Shown one piece after another: positions 6,747-7,048 of a stretch of DNA of 7,048 bases; the stretch's first letter is position 1, and each line of letters starts with the position of its first letter. The DNA is taken from the NCBI GenBank assembly GCA_025350445.1, contig JANXXV010000725.1, positions 1 through 7,048 on the forward strand, in the 5' to 3' direction. Source of the DNA: Bryobacteraceae bacterium. Its GTDB lineage: Bacteria; Acidobacteriota; Terriglobia; Bryobacterales; Bryobacteraceae. The notes beneath the pieces were generated by a model. It saw only the letters and a list, made by a program, of their open reading frames with translations. It was not told where the DNA came from and did no database searches. The position numbers and the translations under genes were made by a program.

Positions 6747-7048
6747 ATGAATCGATCGCTATTGGTATTGGCGGCATTCACGGTAATCCATGGGGCGCTG
6801 GCGCTTGGCGCGGATGCCACGCTGGCGGAGGCGGCCCGCAACGACGATGTTGCGGCCGCCACCCGTCTGATTCGTGAGAAGGCGGACGTGAATGCCGCCG
6901 ATTCGCGAGGATTCACGCCGCTGATCCTGGCGGCGTACAACGGTAGTCCGGGCGTTTTGCGGCTGCTGCTGGAGGCGGGCGCGGATGTGCATGGACGTGA
7001 CAAGACCGGGGCTAACGCCTTAATGGGAGCAAGTTTCAAAGGCTTCGT
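6747..7048 (+). CDS. Exported ankyrin-repeat protein, likely catalase partner (3' end beyond the window)
   Basis: The visible 100 residues start with a signal peptide (MNRSLLVLAAFTVIHGALAL, cleavage probably near residue 20). Ankyrin repeats follow: one covers TLAEAARNDDVAAATRLIRE and KADVNAADSRG, the next begins at FTPLILAAYNG with LRLLLEAGADVHGRDKTG, and a third starts at ANALMGASFKG. Ankyrin repeats bind proteins, and both catalase and ankyrin carry export signals, so they should meet in the periplasm. In Pseudomonas aeruginosa the ankyrin protein AnkB is encoded next to catalase KatB and is needed for full KatB activity; a similar helper role is inferred here from the operon arrangement. 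The start is firm (AGGAG at 5-base spacing, 11 bases after the catalase stop). Repeat number and C-terminus are unknown because the gene leaves the window. Confidence 0.9.
   Translation, partial: MNRSLLVLAAFTVIHGALALGADATLAEAARNDDVAAATRLIREKADVNAADSRGFTPLILAAYNGSPGVLRLLLEAGADVHGRDKTGANALMGASFKGF

Noticed and set aside
6710..7039. Minus-strand frame of 109 codons
   Set aside because: It is antisense to the ankyrin gene, whose plus-strand frame has a strong ribosome binding site, a signal peptide and ankyrin motifs.

Overview
The window looks like a piece of an Acidobacteriota chromosome, probably from the Bryobacterales/Solibacter group. The reasons are its moderately high GC, an outer-membrane receptor with an N-terminal carboxypeptidase-regulatory-like domain (greatly expanded in that phylum), and a HisKA kinase with tandem receiver domains in a style common there. 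This placement is inferred from protein style only; no phylogenetic marker is present.

Layout. (1) 1-889, minus strand: the N-terminal 296 residues of a TonB-dependent, Oar-like receptor that runs off the left edge. (2) 890-1226: a divergent intergenic region with a candidate promoter for the receptor and a small leader hairpin. (3) 1227-1595, plus: a small putative secreted protein of unknown function. (4) 1625-3661, plus: a membrane-bound hybrid histidine kinase with an extracytoplasmic sensor, HAMP, HisKA, HATPase and one receiver domain. (5) 3664-4149, plus: a second receiver domain in the -1 frame, starting two bases after the kinase stop. It is either a coupled stand-alone response regulator or the broken-off C-terminus of one two-receiver kinase. 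(6) 4175-5071, minus: OxyR, convergent with the kinase cluster. (7) 5072-5205: the oxyR-kat divergent control region, with a near-canonical OxyR operator. (8) 5206-6735, plus: a secreted monofunctional haem catalase. (9) 6747 to the right edge, plus: a secreted ankyrin-repeat protein, 11 bases after the catalase stop and behind a good ribosome binding site.

Two functional units emerge. The right half is a peroxide-defence module. OxyR keeps both redox cysteines (199 and 208) and the peroxide-pocket residues. It is divergent from a catalase with an export signal, and between them lie three exact OxyR tetranucleotides at perfect 7-base spacing. The catalase is followed by an ankyrin protein, as in the katB-ankB arrangement of Pseudomonas aeruginosa. 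The left-centre is a signalling cluster: a small secreted protein, a transmembrane hybrid kinase and a receiver module with no DNA-binding output, so its regulatory target is not encoded here. I see no RNA genes, insertion sequences, CRISPR arrays or long repeats, and no convincing intrinsic terminator. The most useful points for follow-up are the kinase/receiver frame break, the OxyR operator with the catalase-ankyrin pair, and the export route of the catalase.
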